Shown here piece by piece: positions 1-11,935 of a stretch of 17,254 nucleotides of DNA. Source of the DNA: Saccoglossus kowalevskii. Its lineage: Eukaryota; Hemichordata; Enteropneusta; Harrimaniidae. Each line of letters starts with the position of its first letter. The stretch's first letter is position 1. The stretch spans positions 92,207-109,460 of the forward strand of contig NW_003145788.1 of assembly GCF_000003605.2 (NCBI RefSeq), read 5' to 3'. Below the pieces are notes generated by a model. It was not told where the DNA came from. It made no database searches and saw only the letters and a list, made by a program, of their open reading frames with translations. The position numbers were made by a program, and so were the translations under genes.

Positions 1-612
1 TACTGAGCTGTACGATGGTGTAATTTTACCATGTCGATTTTCGGGATTTACAAACCAATCCAAAAGATTGTGATGCCTTCCTTATTAATATATGTAACTG
101 AAAATAAATAAATATAATATTTATTGACACACACATATTGATATTAAGATAGTGGTTTGAATTTTAGATATTTAGATTGTGATTGTTTGTCAGAAATTTA
201 CATAGTTGTTCTTGCTCACGTTTTCCGTGTTAACTAAATTTCTAAAATATTTTTAAATGCCCTATAAGTTTATTTTGGGCATTTATTTGTTTACTATTTT
301 TGTTGCATTTCATTTTCCCCAATGTTTTATGAATTATTTCAGTTTTCTTTTTATTGTTGCAATTTTGTGTAGACTTTTATGCATATTTTTAAGTAGGCTT
401 ATTGTAGGTATACAATGTCTATGTGTGTAGATGACTACTGGTGGCTCCTTATTTAATAGATTATTCATAATTTGTTTATCATTTTCAAATATTCCTGAAT
501 ATTACATCATGATCCCTATTCCCTCAGCACACGGGATTTCTTTCTAAGCTTTCTTTGATTCTTTCTTGAAGAGAAACAAATTATTAATTTTATTATTTAT
601 TGTGCATTGCAG
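1..612 (+). other. Partial intron 1 of the LRP5/6 gene
   Basis: This AT-rich stretch ends in a normal acceptor (cattgcag, AG at 611-612) just before exon A. I see no open frame that could encode the signal peptide expected from exon 1, so that exon should lie upstream of the window. Runs of A and T and short palindromes such as the one near 100-125 are present, but nothing that I can name as a gene, promoter or repeat family. Confidence 0.7.
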
Positions 613-1006
613 GAGAACCGCTGTTACTGTACGCCAACCGACAAGATGTTAGAATGGTGGATACGGGCACAAATCCCCCGAATGACACAATCATTATCAG
701 CGGGCTGGAAGATGCTGCAGCACTAGACTTTTACCATAACGAGAAAATAGTTTTTTGGACTGATGTCAGCTTAGAGATGATAAAACGAACATTTGTGAAT
801 GGATCACGTATTGTGGAGAATATTATCACAACAGGCTTAGTTTCGCCTGATGGACTAGCCTGTGATTGGCTCGGTAAAAAACTTTATTGGACAGATTCCG
901 AAACTAATCGCATTGAAGTGAGCAACCTGGATGGAAGCTCAAGAAAAGTTTTATTCTGGGAGGACCTAGACCAACCCAGGGCTATTGCATTAGATCCACA
1001 CAGAGG
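613..1006 (+). CDS. LRP6: LRP5/6 exon A: first half of YWTD propeller 1
   Basis: This exon opens the mature ectodomain of a Wnt co-receptor of the LRP5/6 (arrow) family, a single-pass membrane protein that pairs with Frizzled to stabilise beta-catenin. It encodes about 132 residues, counted from the first codon of the exon. The start [10 protein letters not shown] matches the place where the family's signal peptide ends. Blade motifs FWTD (48-51) and YWTD (92-95) are visible, with the family phrases [11 protein letters not shown] and QPRAIALDP. Possible N-glycosylation sites are NDT (24-26) and NGS (63-65). The acceptor is cattgcag and the donor is gg|gtgagt. The exon enters in phase 1 and leaves in phase 2, with the last Gly codon split GG|G to exon B. 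Frame and splice sites are clean. Vertebrates have two paralogues; an invertebrate normally has one, so the symbol stands for LRP5/6. Confidence 0.95.
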
Positions 1007-2810
1007 GTGAGTTTCTCTTCTTTTAATAATACCTTATTCTTTTCACCTTTTTTTTTGAATAAATAATTAAAACCAGATGTAGTAGCAAGGTATATATCAG
1101 TTATCATGTCTGTCGTTGACACTTTCTCGTGACCAGAATAACTTAATTTATATTTCTCAGACTCAAACAAAATATTTTGTTGGTATGGTTGGCTCATATA
1201 TTTTTGGAGATTTCGTTAAAAATATGTCTCATTATTAGCTTAAACGGGAGTAGTTTGTAAGTGAAGAACGTTGCGTAACAACATCCTTTCAAGATGTCTG
1301 TCTCTGAGTGGAAACACGAAACCAACACACGTGTAATTAGATGCAATTAGATACTGATAAGATCAACTTGGGCATAGATCTGTTTTAGGAAAAAAGTAAA
1401 AAAAAAACATATAGTGAGATTATGAAAATATGAAAAGCATGCTTATTATTTAAAAAAGATATTTTTGTTAAACTTTTTTTTGACTGATCATCAAGATTTA
1501 TTCAATAAAATTTACTCTTTGTGTGTTGCTCAACAGTTAGTATGAAAAAAAGCAGACACTTCAGCCATCTATTAATTTGGATAGTGTAGCATATGTTATT
1601 TCTAGTATAAATCATTTTATCCCAGCAAACTTCGACAAGTACTTTTCCCCCTGACCAAAATTTGGTGAAATTTATCGTTGACAAGATTTAATTAATTTTA
1701 TAAATATAAAATGTAATTACTGATGAACTCGTTGTCCTTAGCTTGTATAATTCTATTGTTAGTCCAGGGTTTGCGTTATAACCCCATATTTTGCTTCCCT
1801 GACTTTAATTATTAAAGAGGGACCCAATTTTCCAGGCAAGCTGGGGTCCAATCTCTAATAAGGTTATCCAGGATAAAATTTCTATTTCTTAAAATTTTGT
1901 AAGTGTAACTCGTCTTGCCGAGACACTAGCACAAACCCTGTAGTCCCTGTTCAGACAAAGTCTGAAAATGCTAATTACCGCTGACATATCTCATTTTCTT
2001 GCATACATTATGTAACACGTATGCACATACTTTCATTTCATGATCCGAGTCAAGGTAGTTGACTTGCAGTCATTTTAATGCTAAAATTCATTGAAATCAA
2101 ACATTTCTGCCATTCCACAACTGAATCTTGGTCATTTACGCATCAATTTCATTTAGATTTGGTACATGAATTGAACATATGAATTATTTTAAACAAGACT
2201 AAAATAAAAGTTTGTTTTTGTTTTTTTTTGTTAAAACTTAATTAACTAAGCAGAGATGTACTGATTTTTTTTTTTTAAATGAAAAGAAATTGAATACCAC
2301 TCAGCCTGTCTGATATCACTTTCTAGTAGCTGAATACAGACATATATTCGTGTCTAAATGTACAGACTTGTCAGTCTTCGTGTGAGAATGCTATGTATTT
2401 TTCCAACTGGTGAACCTGTATCATGTTTTGTCACGTTAGCTGATTGTTGCCCCTCCTTCTATTCTAAATATTTCTCCACAAATCTTCTGTTAACTTTTCC
2501 CTTGTGTTTTTGCTGATTCTTTGCTCTGTTGATGTAAAACCATTTCAATCTTGCAAAAGTAGTAAAAAATTGGGAATTCTGACATCCACAGCTATGACAT
2601 AATTTTGTGTTAATGTTTCAAAAATAGAAAGGTTGTTGCACTTACAAGGGGAGGGGCATGGATATATTTTTGCTCTACAATGACATATTTTCTGAAAGTT
2701 TAAGATCACAGGAAAGAAAAAATCTCCATAATGGCTGAATTTAAAAAGTCTTAAATATTACCGTACCATGAAAAAACATTTTGGTATGCAAGAAACACAA
2801 ACGTGTGAAT

Positions 2811-2945
2811 TAATTAATTAAGCATAGAAATTAGCATTCACTGCAGCTGTGAAGAGGGACACTCAGCTAATGAGGTGTGAAATAATTAGGCATTGCTGTC
2901 TACGAAGTGCCAAATTACTGTTAGCGTTGTATGTTAATTATGCAT
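2811..2945. promoter_or_regulatory. Candidate homeodomain/POU motif cluster in intron 2
   Basis: Several homeodomain core motifs lie within 135 bp: TAATTAATTA (2811-2820), TAATTA (2883-2888) and TTAATTATGCAT (2934-2945, which joins a homeodomain core to a POU-like ATGCAT). A CAGCTG E-box sits at 2844-2849. The block has higher sequence complexity than its surroundings. The base composition favours TAATTA by chance, so this is only a candidate enhancer. Conservation in a related genome would be needed to support it. Confidence 0.2.
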
Positions 2946-3870
2946 ACCGATACTCTGTTCCTACTGTTATTAAAAAGAAATATTCACTGGATTGAATCTT
3001 AGCACATTACACCTTGCGATGTAAAATTTCAAATTCTGTTGTTTTTTAATGCAGCATTACTTTCTAAAATTAATATCCCATATTCACTCAGGTTTAATGC
3101 CATCAGACAGTGATACAAAAATTTTTCAATACTAGGTATGTTCATTATTACTTAATATTTTTAGGAGCATTTATTTGCAAGGACGAATATTCACGCAAGT
3201 CCTATACAAAATTGCTCATATTTTTCACAAATTTTGATCAGAACCTGTGGCCAATAAGAAATTGTGTCTATTTCAATAAAAAAATAGTAAGAAATCATAG
3301 AAAATAAAAAAAATTACACTGAGATTTTGTCATGAAAAAATTGAAGGAACACCAGTGAAATAATGCATTTTGGCAATATTCACGAAAATTTTTATGACAG
3401 ATAATAGTATATAACAGTTCTTGTCATGTGATGTGATATTTATTCACACACAGTGTTATGAGGATCAAAGTGAATCCTCCATGAACCAATGAAGTGTGTG
3501 TAGTCACAAGACAAGTTAGTATGATTCAAAAGGTGCTAGATTTATTTAGTTTAAACCTTAGATTGATCCATCAAAGTGTGTATGTCTAGACGACACCCGG
3601 GGCTTATACGTTCTAAGTGACCTCAAAGATGACCTATGGGAAAAGAGTCGGTATTTTTTGTTGAAGTTTTCTATAAAAAAACCGCCATTGTTCCATATCG
3701 GAGAATTGCTACTACTATTTCGGACTATACAAACTGATTTAGTAGATTAAAAGAACTTTCTGTACGATAACTGGCGTTTGTCGCCTCCTTATAGTTCATC
3801 CTCATATTTTTTGTCAGTTCTGCCTTTGATGCAAGCAGGAAAATGGAAACAGCAACAAATTTCACTGTAA

Positions 3871-3892
3871 TGTGTGTGTGTGTGTGTGTGTT

Positions 3893-3923
<31 letters not shown>

Positions 3924-3928
3924 TTGTG
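3871..3928. repeat. (TG)n microsatellite
   Basis: This is an alternating TG tract with regular TTTG interruptions, about 58 bp long. The minus strand reads as a run of alternating His and Thr codons, which is an artefact of the repeat and not a protein. Length polymorphism is likely. Confidence 0.95.
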
Positions 3929-4345
3929 ATTTCTGCTTCCAGTTAGAGCATAGATGTCACTGTGGATCCAAAAAAAATGCAACTACTAGTAATTTGTCAC
4001 GATTTGTCTCGCTGTGCACAAACACAATTCAGAAAACAAGAGAGATTTGGTAAATAATTTGTAGATCAATCTAATGTACAGTATGCATGTCATTTCTTGT
4101 GCCCATAAGCCTTTGAGTCAATTGCCGTGAACTGCTACAAGACCTTTTGGGATAAATTGTCAGATTTTCAAATTTATTATTTTTTTTTTTTCAAATGTTG
4201 TACTAATGTTAATATGTGTCTGACATGAATTATGGTCTCATTAGTTTTATATGCAAATGACTGAAAAGAACATTATGTGTATTAGTACTGCTTTCAATGT
4301 CTAAGTACTGCTGAAATGTCTGCCGCTGGAGAAAGAAACCATACA

Positions 4346-4347
<2 letters not shown>

Positions 4348-4376
<29 letters not shown>
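4348..4376. repeat. T29 homopolymer followed by a small hairpin
   Basis: An uninterrupted run of 29 T is followed directly by a 9-bp inverted repeat, acattcaga (4377-4385) and tctgaatgt (4396-4404), with a 10-nt loop. On the minus strand this would look like a hairpin followed by a poly-A tail, a form seen at the ends of some retroposed sequences. I see no recognisable retroelement body next to it. Confidence 0.8.
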
Positions 4377-4379
<3 letters not shown>

Positions 4380-4944
4380 TTCAGAACAGATTTCATCTGA
4401 ATGTTAAAGCAGGACTATCCTCATTAGAGTGTTTAATTTAAATGCTTTTAAGAATTGTTTTTGGAAGGAAACCTTCATGATTTGGAAAAACTTTTTCCAC
4501 ATTTTTTTTATTGCTTTTCGTGGTCATGGACTTGTTTCACTTTGATGTTGCTTCACCTGCCCCTATCAATTCAGGCAATGTCACTGGGCATGAAGAAAAA
4601 GAAACGAGTGAGTTCCGAGAGTAGAACTCTGTGTGCAGTGAGCCGAGCTTGGAGAAACTTGAAAGTCTAATTTTGAAATGTATGTGTGCGCTGTTGCTTG
4701 GAGTACTATGGTAGTCTAATTTGCCATCACTGTGCTGGTTTTCAATAGGTAATTAATTTACCAGACAACATGCACTGCAACCAGGTCCCAAGGACAACCA
4801 TTGAATTCAATCCTTTTGTAGCAGCTTGGCTCTAATCAGAATTGCATTGATTAACCTTGCATTAATTCTATGCTAGTAATATTACTCTGTGTCACATTGG
4901 TCCTTAGCAGTTGTCATGCCTTTATATATATGGTATTTTTTTGA

Positions 4945-4955
4945 GGGGGGGGGGG
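4945..4955. repeat. G11 homopolymer
   Basis: A run of 11 G stands out in otherwise AT-rich sequence. It is a simple repeat whose exact length is prone to sequencing error. Confidence 0.8.
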
Positions 4956-5051
4956 TGCATTAGAGTCTGATCTCCTGAATGTAAAACACAAACCAGATAG
5001 GATACAATCTCGGAGAAAGCATCCAGTTTATTTCAGTGTTAAAAATGAAAG

Positions 5052-5065
5052 GTTTCCATGGAAAC
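5052..5065. promoter_or_regulatory. Palindromic X-box-like motif
   Basis: GTTTCCATGGAAAC is a perfect 14-bp palindrome. It resembles the RFX X-box consensus (GTTRCCATGGYAAC) but departs from it at symmetrical positions in both half-sites. A closer match lies in intron 4 at 12222-12235. Function is inferred from motif shape only. Confidence 0.25.
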
Positions 5066-8000
5066 AATACTGCATGCACTGTTTTATGTGTTTATAGCAA
5101 TTTTATAATGTAGTTCATCTGTGCCTATCATAATTTAGTGTTTACTAAATAGCGTCTTATAGTAAATCAAACACAATAAGCTATTAAATATGTAAGTAAT
5201 TATACTAATTATGTAATTTCTAAGGATACTACATAAAATAATACCGTATTATATAATAATAATAATATTTGCTCTATTGAAAGTGCATCTTTTCTGTATT
5301 TTGAACCAGACACACACTGCCTGGACATTGAACCAGACACACACCAGATATACTGATTTACAAACTTTGAGAGGCAGATTTAAAACAAAAGTTAATGTAG
5401 TGTGCGTTTTCTCCACCAATGTTTAAATAAATCTGTGAGCAAATAAACGAAATGTCCAACATGAGTACCGGTATGTAGCCATGCCAGCCTTTATAGGTTT
5501 CCAGTCTGTGAGACCACGACAGTGGTTTGTTCACAAAGAAGATTATTATGCGAAATACATTGTGTGTCAGTTATGAATTAACATGTACATATAGCTGTAC
5601 GTGTAGATGCATGCTTATACAATTTTTCGGCTATGAACAAACGATAAAAAAAAAAATCTTTTTTTTACATGAATATGTCTAATTTGAAACTTGTATTTTC
5701 TCAAGGAAAAAAAATGCATCTCTAAAATACAGTTAACTCAGATTGTTGCAAATACGTGAAATGTTAGTCAGGGGGTGTATAAATTATTGTATGATCCAAA
5801 TGGACAAGTTACTTTTCCCTTTGTGCACACCTGCATCTGTGTGTGCAACACGCATATTGAATGTGTAATGAGCTTACATGGTTTGCAACACTATCTCACT
5901 GTTTTAATAAATACAAAGCCAAAAAAAAAAATCACCCTGCCATGTCAAAAGCAGATAAATGTGTTTGTTGTTACTCCTACTGGGGAAACCAAGTTAAAGA
6001 ATTCTTGTCAGATATTGATGCCCCTTGAAACTGTAATTGCGATGTACTTTGGTCAGGTCATGCCCATATTAGGGTGAGGGACTGAAAGTTGACAGTTTCT
6101 GTCAGAAAACCTGACAAATTGTAGACTTTAATCTCACAGTGTTGACATGCGAGGGGTTTGCTATTATAAATTAGAAAGTTAAGGTAAACATGGTTGCATG
6201 GCTGTACTGTATCAAGGCAAAACAAGTTGACCTCTTGTGCGGTCTTGAGAAATTAACAGAATAATCCAGTTTGGTCATCTGTCACTTTTGATTATTTTCA
6301 GACGCTTGTTTAACATGGGACTGACGTTAGCGCTCATTCTCACTCTCTCAGTGTGATGAGATTCTGGCAGTCTGCACAGACAAAAATATTTATAAGCTCC
6401 TTTCAAAAAGCTGAAACAGTCTTTCAAACAAGATGTCTAAAATTGATGTGAAAACATTAGGGGGAGGGGGCAATGAATGGGCGTACTGTCTGGTAATGTT
6501 ACTGTATCTGTATGGGCAGCTATTTTAGCATCAAAATGTTTAGTTGGTGGTTGTACTGACTGTAGATGACCTCTTGGCTATCATAAATCATGACCACAAC
6601 TGACACTCTCAGAGGCCTAATGAGCTAGCTTGCTATATTAATGGCTCATGTGTCCTAAATATGTTCAGTGTATTGTTAGTTGGCTGAGGCCTGCATTCTG
6701 GGATATTTTGAACAAGGCTTTTAAGTGTGGGCCTCCCTATAGTTCCTGTGTTTTATGGTGTAGTTTATGGTATTGAACTGACCCTGTCTGTGAGTGGACA
6801 TTTGTAAATGAATGCTACAAATTAAAAAACAAAACAAAAATAGAATATTTGAAAACTTTTTTTTGATTTTTGTTCTCAGTCCAGCTTCTTGCTTAAAGCT
6901 CAAACTTGTAAGGCATCCAGACATATGATTTTAAAAGTATTTACCTGCTGTAAAACACATACCTAATTAACAAGTTTTTGTATAGTTTTGGTTGTAAATT
7001 ACACTGGAAGAAAAGAAATCTTCTCTTTTTTTTTTTGCTCAATTAACTGGTGGTAGGAATATAACAAAGTACTATAAAATACCAATTTTTTACTTGGAAA
7101 TTATTCTCAATATTTTTCAGGCTAAATTGGTAAAAATAAAATACCTTTTTTTCTATATTTTACATTCAACTCATCAAAAATCAGTAAAAATAACAAAACA
7201 ATTAAAATGCCTTTTCAGCGAAAATAAGTTGCTGCTAATAAAATATATTCAACAGTTTTATTTTTCCAAATATTTTTGAGTATATGTACTTTGAATAAAA
7301 AACCTTAATTATTATTACAACTGCAACATTCAGTATATCTAATTTAATTTACATATTACTGCAACTCTCTGGGTACCACCCATATAAGTTCCATCAACCC
7401 GTTACCAGCCAGCCCCATGTACTTTTTAAATTGACGTTACCAGATAAGAATTTAATATCATTTTGACAACAAAAATGTGAAATTATTCATATTTTCATAT
7501 AAATAAACTGGTGAGGCATTACTAAAACAATTTTTGAAAAATATTTTTATCCAAAGCAGCAGAAAGAAAAGGAGGATAATTTTGAAAGGATTTGTGCGTT
7601 GGGATGGTTGTGGGTTGAATGTTCTCATAAAAATACAGGATAAGCAACAGACTGGAATGTTTGGCAAGAGAATTAAGTTTGCTTTTATTTGTAGTGTTTG
7701 GAGCTCTAACGCGAAAATGTTTGTGTCGAATCCAGATGACAATCGCATGGATTGCACTTATCCTATGCCTTTGGGCGTCGTGCAAGTCATACAAGCCAAA
7801 TGAATTTGTACCATTCTCTAATCAGATTAGTGTTTACTTCACTGACACATGCTTAGAAAACCCTGGCAGTTGTGCATCTCAATCAAATATTTCTATAGGT
7901 GCTGTTTTTGCGGGCTTGAAGTATTTTCAAAAAGTTTAATGTTTTTTTTTGGAGAGGGGGGGTTACAAAGGGTGCTTAAAAGTTTGACATTTTTAATTTT

Positions 8001-8167
8001 CACCCCTCTGTAAATGTTGCTTAAAACTCCACTATAGAAATATGATTTGTCTGTATATAGTGTTGTATGTTGAATATTATCAAATTGTCTCCATTGGTGT
8101 TGAGCTACAGATTAAATGTCCTCTATTTGAATGTAATGTGCATGAAATAGTTGGTAGTGTGTGTTAT

Positions 8168-9095
8168 CATGGAGGTAAAAAGAGAAGGAGTCACAGCCAA
8201 AATAATCCTTCTAAACTTTTGTTTTAGACAAGTTTAATCCTATAATTCCCTTTGTCTTATCGTCCTTTCACCCCAGGATCTTCGCCGACACGTCATTTAC
8301 TCTCAAGCGTTGCTGCGCACAGTACACATTCCAAGGTCTTTTATGGTGTCGCAGTAAATATTACAGGACATAAAGCATGCGCAGATCTTTATACGTAGAG
8401 GAAACGTGTTTGTGAGAACGGGAAAGTTGGAATTTTGAAAATCAGAGAATTCTGTTAAGTTTATGTAATTTTTCGTTTTCAGCTACATTTTCCGTTGTAG
8501 TTTTGAATCAGCAATATGTAATGTTTCGAAACCTTGCTAGTACTGTTTTTAGTCCACAATAAAGCTCATTTAATGATCTTTGCAATGGTGCATGGCATGG
8601 ACCGCACCGCGTTGTACCAGTGACTGAATTTTGAGGTTCGAAATGACGCTTTTTGAAGTTTATATCCCTTGTATGTCCTACTTCCTACGGCAGTGCGTCA
8701 ACAAGAAATTCGCTGCATTTTTTTGTTTTCGAGTAATTGTTTCGCTCACAGCATATGGAAAACAATTTTTCGTCTGTAATATGCTCTTCGATTTCGTTTA
8801 CGTCTTCTGAAATGAAGGACATAGCAATTTCAGCGTCGTAGTCAAACTTGTGCGCGTTATCGATCGTCACCTTATTTGTTTATAAGAATTTGACAGAATT
8901 GTCACAAAAATCAGCAAGTGCCGCCGAAGGCGTCCGTAGTATGCTAATTCACAGGTAATTCACTGCGCTAAGAGGAAACTGTCCTCCTTGATCCGTTCGG
9001 CAAATAAACTCCCTGATCTATGTACAAACAGCGGCGACCATCCTGGTACCTTTGATCTAAGCTTGGCTGTGACTCCTTCTCTTTTTACCTCCATG
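8168..9095. mobile_element. Non-autonomous DNA transposon, 33-bp TIRs, 7-bp TSD
   Basis: A perfect 33-bp inverted repeat bounds this element, with the left arm at 8168-8200 (beginning CATGGAGGTAAAAAGAG) and the right arm at 9063-9095. Both sides carry the same 7-bp direct repeat, gtgttat, at 8161-8167 and 9096-9102, which is the expected target-site duplication. The 928-bp interior is richer in CpG and GC than the host intron and has no recognisable transposase. It contains a 61-codon minus-strand open frame (8685-8870) of unknown meaning. Ends starting CA(T) with a 7-8 bp duplication fit the P superfamily or possibly Dada-like elements; hAT would normally give 8 bp. The superfamily assignment is inference, but the identity as a DNA transposon is strongly supported. 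Perfect arms suggest recent insertion. Confidence 0.88.
8685..8870 (-). other. 61-codon open frame inside the transposon, possible coding relic
   Basis: On the minus strand this frame opens with a GTG codon and ends at TAG. It encodes an acidic peptide with the segment EDVNEIEEHITDEKLF and two adjacent Cys. It lies fully inside the 928-bp transposon, about 225 bp in from the right terminal repeat. It could be a remnant of the first coding exon of the parent element's transposase, or a chance frame. I do not recognise a domain, and no continuation in the same frame is visible. Confidence 0.2.
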
Positions 9096-9411
9096 GTGTT
9101 ATGGAGTTAGCCTGTACGTTCCTACATTCAGACCCAACTACATGTGATATTGATACAAGAATTTCTTTTTTTATTTCCCATGTTTCATGTTTCACAGATT
9201 ATCTTCCTTGCTTTCATACTTTTTTTTCCTTCACTGTCTTTTATTGTTCCAGTTTAGAAACATAATAATAATACAATTTGAAAACAAAACATCTGTATTG
9301 CTAAGAATATTAAGTTTTCTAAACTGTCAAAAAAACATCGCCGAGTGGTGCAAAAGGTTTTACATCACTATATTTGGAAAATAATCATGTTAATTTTGGT
9401 TTTTTTGACAG

Positions 9412-9806
9412 GTGGATGTACTGGACAGACTGGGGAGAAACGCCAAAGATTGAAAGGGCCGGGATGGACGGAATAGAGCGGGAAGTTATTGTGCAGACTG
9501 ACATTTATTGGCCGAATGGCCTAACAATAGACTATGATGCGCAGAGGATATACTGGGCCGATGCAAAACTTAATTATATACATCATGCAAACTTTGACGG
9601 TTCAGATCGTTCACCGGTGGCGGAAGGATCATTACCTCACCCATTTGCATTAACGTTATTTACGGATACTTTGTTTTGGACTGATTGGCACACAAGGTCT
9701 ATTCATTCGTGTCATAAAAATACAGGCGAGAACAGGAAAGTTGTGCATGAAGATATCTTTTCACCAATGGATATTCACGTTTATTCAGCGGTTCGGCAGC
9801 CTTCAG
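9412..9806 (+). CDS. LRP6: LRP5/6 exon B: second half of YWTD propeller 1
   Basis: This exon completes the first beta-propeller, the domain that in LRP5/6 binds Wnt ligands and the inhibitors sclerostin and Dickkopf. It encodes residues 133-263 plus a split Gly. Blade motifs are YWTD (135-138), YWAD (179-182) and FWTD (220-223), with the family phrases [32 protein letters not shown] and DIFSPMDIH. The acceptor is tttttttgacag and the donor is ttcag|gtgagt. It enters in phase 2, completing GG|G, and leaves in phase 1. The open frame runs 28 codons past the donor to 9892, but the protein match ends at RQPS, so splicing is clear. The length of 395 equals the sum of the two human exons (198+197, from memory), so an intron in vertebrates is absent here. 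Confidence 0.95.
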
Positions 9807-11803
9807 GTGAGTCTATTGATGATACAAGTGACATTATCGCTAGCGGTGTGGATAATAGGATTATGAAATCTTGCTTACAATTGGTCTATTGAGCATTGGT
9901 ACCGATTCTTAAAAGCAACAAAAATATTTTGACAGTCTTAAATGTTGATTTACTTCTTTTATTGGTTCATAGCTTTACTTGTGAATTTATAAGCATTTCT
10001 CCCATTGTTATTAGTTTTACAACATTTGTAGATGTGTTATGGGCAACTTAAAAATCAGATGAAACACTTCAAATAAAAAAAATCAGTGAAGTCTCTTTCT
10101 ATAGTCAAGAGAAATATGAATTTGAACTCTATGTAACTCTCAGTGGAAGATCAAACAAGTTTTTTAGTGACATAATTTACTTCAAAATATGGATAATTTG
10201 GACTAGGTAGAAAATAGATCAAATGTGACTGTTTTGACTTTTGATTAAGGCCTCAATGCGAATCAAGTTCCTTTGATGGATGAAATTTACCATTCTTATT
10301 AAAAATTATGATGGCTGGTGAAAAAACAATACTACTAATAGTGAATAGAGTCCCCTTGTACGTGGTATTTTGGTTTTAATCAAAATCTATCTAGCTGGGA
10401 AAACACTCTGACCTGTGACTTTGAGTTGAACTATGTCCTGGACACTTATTGAGTGACATAGTAATTCACACCATCTGTTCAAATTCAAGTCTGAACCTTT
10501 AAAAGTGCATTCCATATCCTGGAATGCGAGATTATTGTTTCATTTTTCATATAACTAAAATAATCAATGGCGTAATTTAATTTTGACCAATGAAATCCTT
10601 CTGCAATTGACATAAGCGTATTACGCTATTAATACAGTAAATACTGAATGGGGTGTGTTTCCATAAAGTCATCACTATTTTATAACTCATATTACATATG
10701 ATTTACTATTAATGTTTTTCGATCAAGAGTTTATGTCCATATCTAAGTTATTTCCTTCCAATATAATTTATAGAGGTTTGAGCTAAATTGCAGATTATAT
10801 GTTTTCAGTAGTACCGAAAAACCATTTTTTTTCAAGAAACAATGCCTTGAAAAATGCTTAAAATGTGCATTTATACAATGGTTTCTATAGTAAAATTGTT
10901 TCTTTATTTCCCTCTATTTTTGCTTGGTGACATAGGATGTCAAATTTATGTTATTTTATGAATCCTACTACTGTGAAAACATTTGAGAAAATTTATATTT
11001 AAATTTGCGAGTTTCCTGTGCGATAATTATTGTCTATTATACACAATGGCAAGGTATCTCGCATAATACATTGCACATATGTGCAGTAACATTGTAAAAT
11101 TTGAACTCAGATTGAACTGCCTTAAGGTAGACAGATACCTTGCTGATGACATCCCAGTATGTTGTGTTGTGGATTCAGACTCCAGGCTGTTTGCGTTAGA
11201 AACAAAATATGGGTATCTGGGAAATAACTGAAGAAAATTCCCATCACAGCAGGAAAACAAAGTTTTCTAGTGTGTTATGAGTTGCTATTTGCTATATGCT
11301 GAAGCCTGAGTGTTTTCTATGGCAGTGCTTGTCATCACGTAAACTTTTGAAAATTCTTAAAAAATTGCTTGAATGTGTTGGCTCAAAGATACGTAATGAC
11401 AAATGGTTTGTGTTTTGCCAAAGTTTTAAGCCCGTTATTGATTGCAATTAGATGTCATACAAATTCAATTAAAAAAGTAACAACTTGGTGATTATTTAAA
11501 ATTTGGAACGAAAATCACTTTAATATGAGTAAATATGAATATGGCAAAAATTATATATATTGTTTTGGTGAATAATTTCAAGGGCTATAATGCCTGATCA
11601 GCTTCTCGTTACCAAACATAACCAAACTTTATGAAGAACCAAAATGAAAAATAAAAAACCACCGGTGAGACAAAGCCAACTCTGTCCTCTAGTTAGTGTT
11701 CTTGGTGGTGAGCACTGTGAAAATAATTCTGAGTAAAGTTAATCATGTACCTGCATGACACTAAATAAATAAAAATATTAATGGTCATCTCTCGTTTTTA
11801 CAG
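9807..11803 (+). other. Intron 3 of the LRP5/6 gene
   Basis: This is an AT-rich intron of about 2 kb from donor gtgagt to acceptor cgtttttacag. I see no exon, named repeat or RNA gene in it. An 11-bp inverted repeat, gcaaggtatct (11049-11059) and its complement (11133-11143), encloses 73 bp and might be a small foldback, but no target duplication was found. A TTTGATGG motif near 10273 resembles a TCF site, as several other spots do by chance. Confidence 0.85.
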
Positions 11804-11935
11804 GGGCCAATCCTTGTGGTCAGAACAATGGTGATTGTTCACACTTGTGTTTGATGTCGCCGCATCCGCCAAAGTATACATGTGCGTGTCCCACTGGAGT
11901 GAGGCTGCTAACAAATGGCAGAACGTGTGCTGACG
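11804..11935 (+). CDS. LRP6: LRP5/6 exon C: first EGF-like module
   Basis: This exon encodes residues 265-307, an EGF-like module that packs under propeller 1 and links it to propeller 2. All six cysteines are present (268, 275, 279, 290, 292, 305) in the spacing C-x6-C-x3-C-x10-C-x-C-x12-C. The phrases CSHLCLMSP and CACPTGV are typical of LRP5/6. Both ends are in phase 1, so the module is symmetrical and could be skipped without changing the frame. The acceptor is gtttttacag and the donor is gacg|gtgagt. The length of 132 bp agrees with the vertebrate exon as I remember it. The same frame stays open into the intron until 12198, which is noted as a separate finding. Confidence 0.95.

Larger units (their letters stand above)
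1007..9411 (+). other. Long intron 2 of the LRP5/6 gene (about 8.4 kb)
   Basis: This intron runs from donor gtgagt to acceptor tttttttgacag. It is the largest in the window and contains no exon that I can join in frame. It holds a TG microsatellite (3871-3928), a T29 run (4348-4376), a G11 run (4945-4955), a homeodomain-motif-rich block (2811-2945), a perfect 14-bp palindrome (5052-5065) and a 928-bp DNA transposon (8168-9095). The remaining sequence is AT-rich and unassigned. Short open frames on both strands between 7458 and 7939 overlap one another, show no domain and look like chance. Long first introns in developmental receptors often hold enhancers, but I see no proof of one here. Confidence 0.85.

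Noticed and set aside
3725-3982. Minus-strand frame with a His-Thr repeat
   Set aside because: It is only the translation of the TG microsatellite.
5302-5344. Short direct repeat tgaaccagacacacac, 27 bp apart
   Set aside because: Only two copies are present, a minor local duplication with no further structure.
7458-7939. Overlapping open frames of 89-99 codons on both strands
   Set aside because: They overlap in several frames, show no domain or family signature, lack splice context with the LRP5/6 exons and differ in no way from chance frames.
9338-9358. tRNA A-box-like string gccgagtggtgcaaaagg
   Set aside because: No B-box, no cloverleaf and no SINE tail follow, so a tRNA or SINE cannot be supported.
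9049-10280. CTTTGATS-like TCF sites as Wnt feedback elements
   Set aside because: Such 7-8 bp motifs occur at many places across this AT-rich window and are expected by chance; one lies inside a transposon.
11049-11143. 11-bp inverted repeat enclosing 73 bp
   Set aside because: The arms are short and no target duplication is visible; chance is a sufficient explanation.
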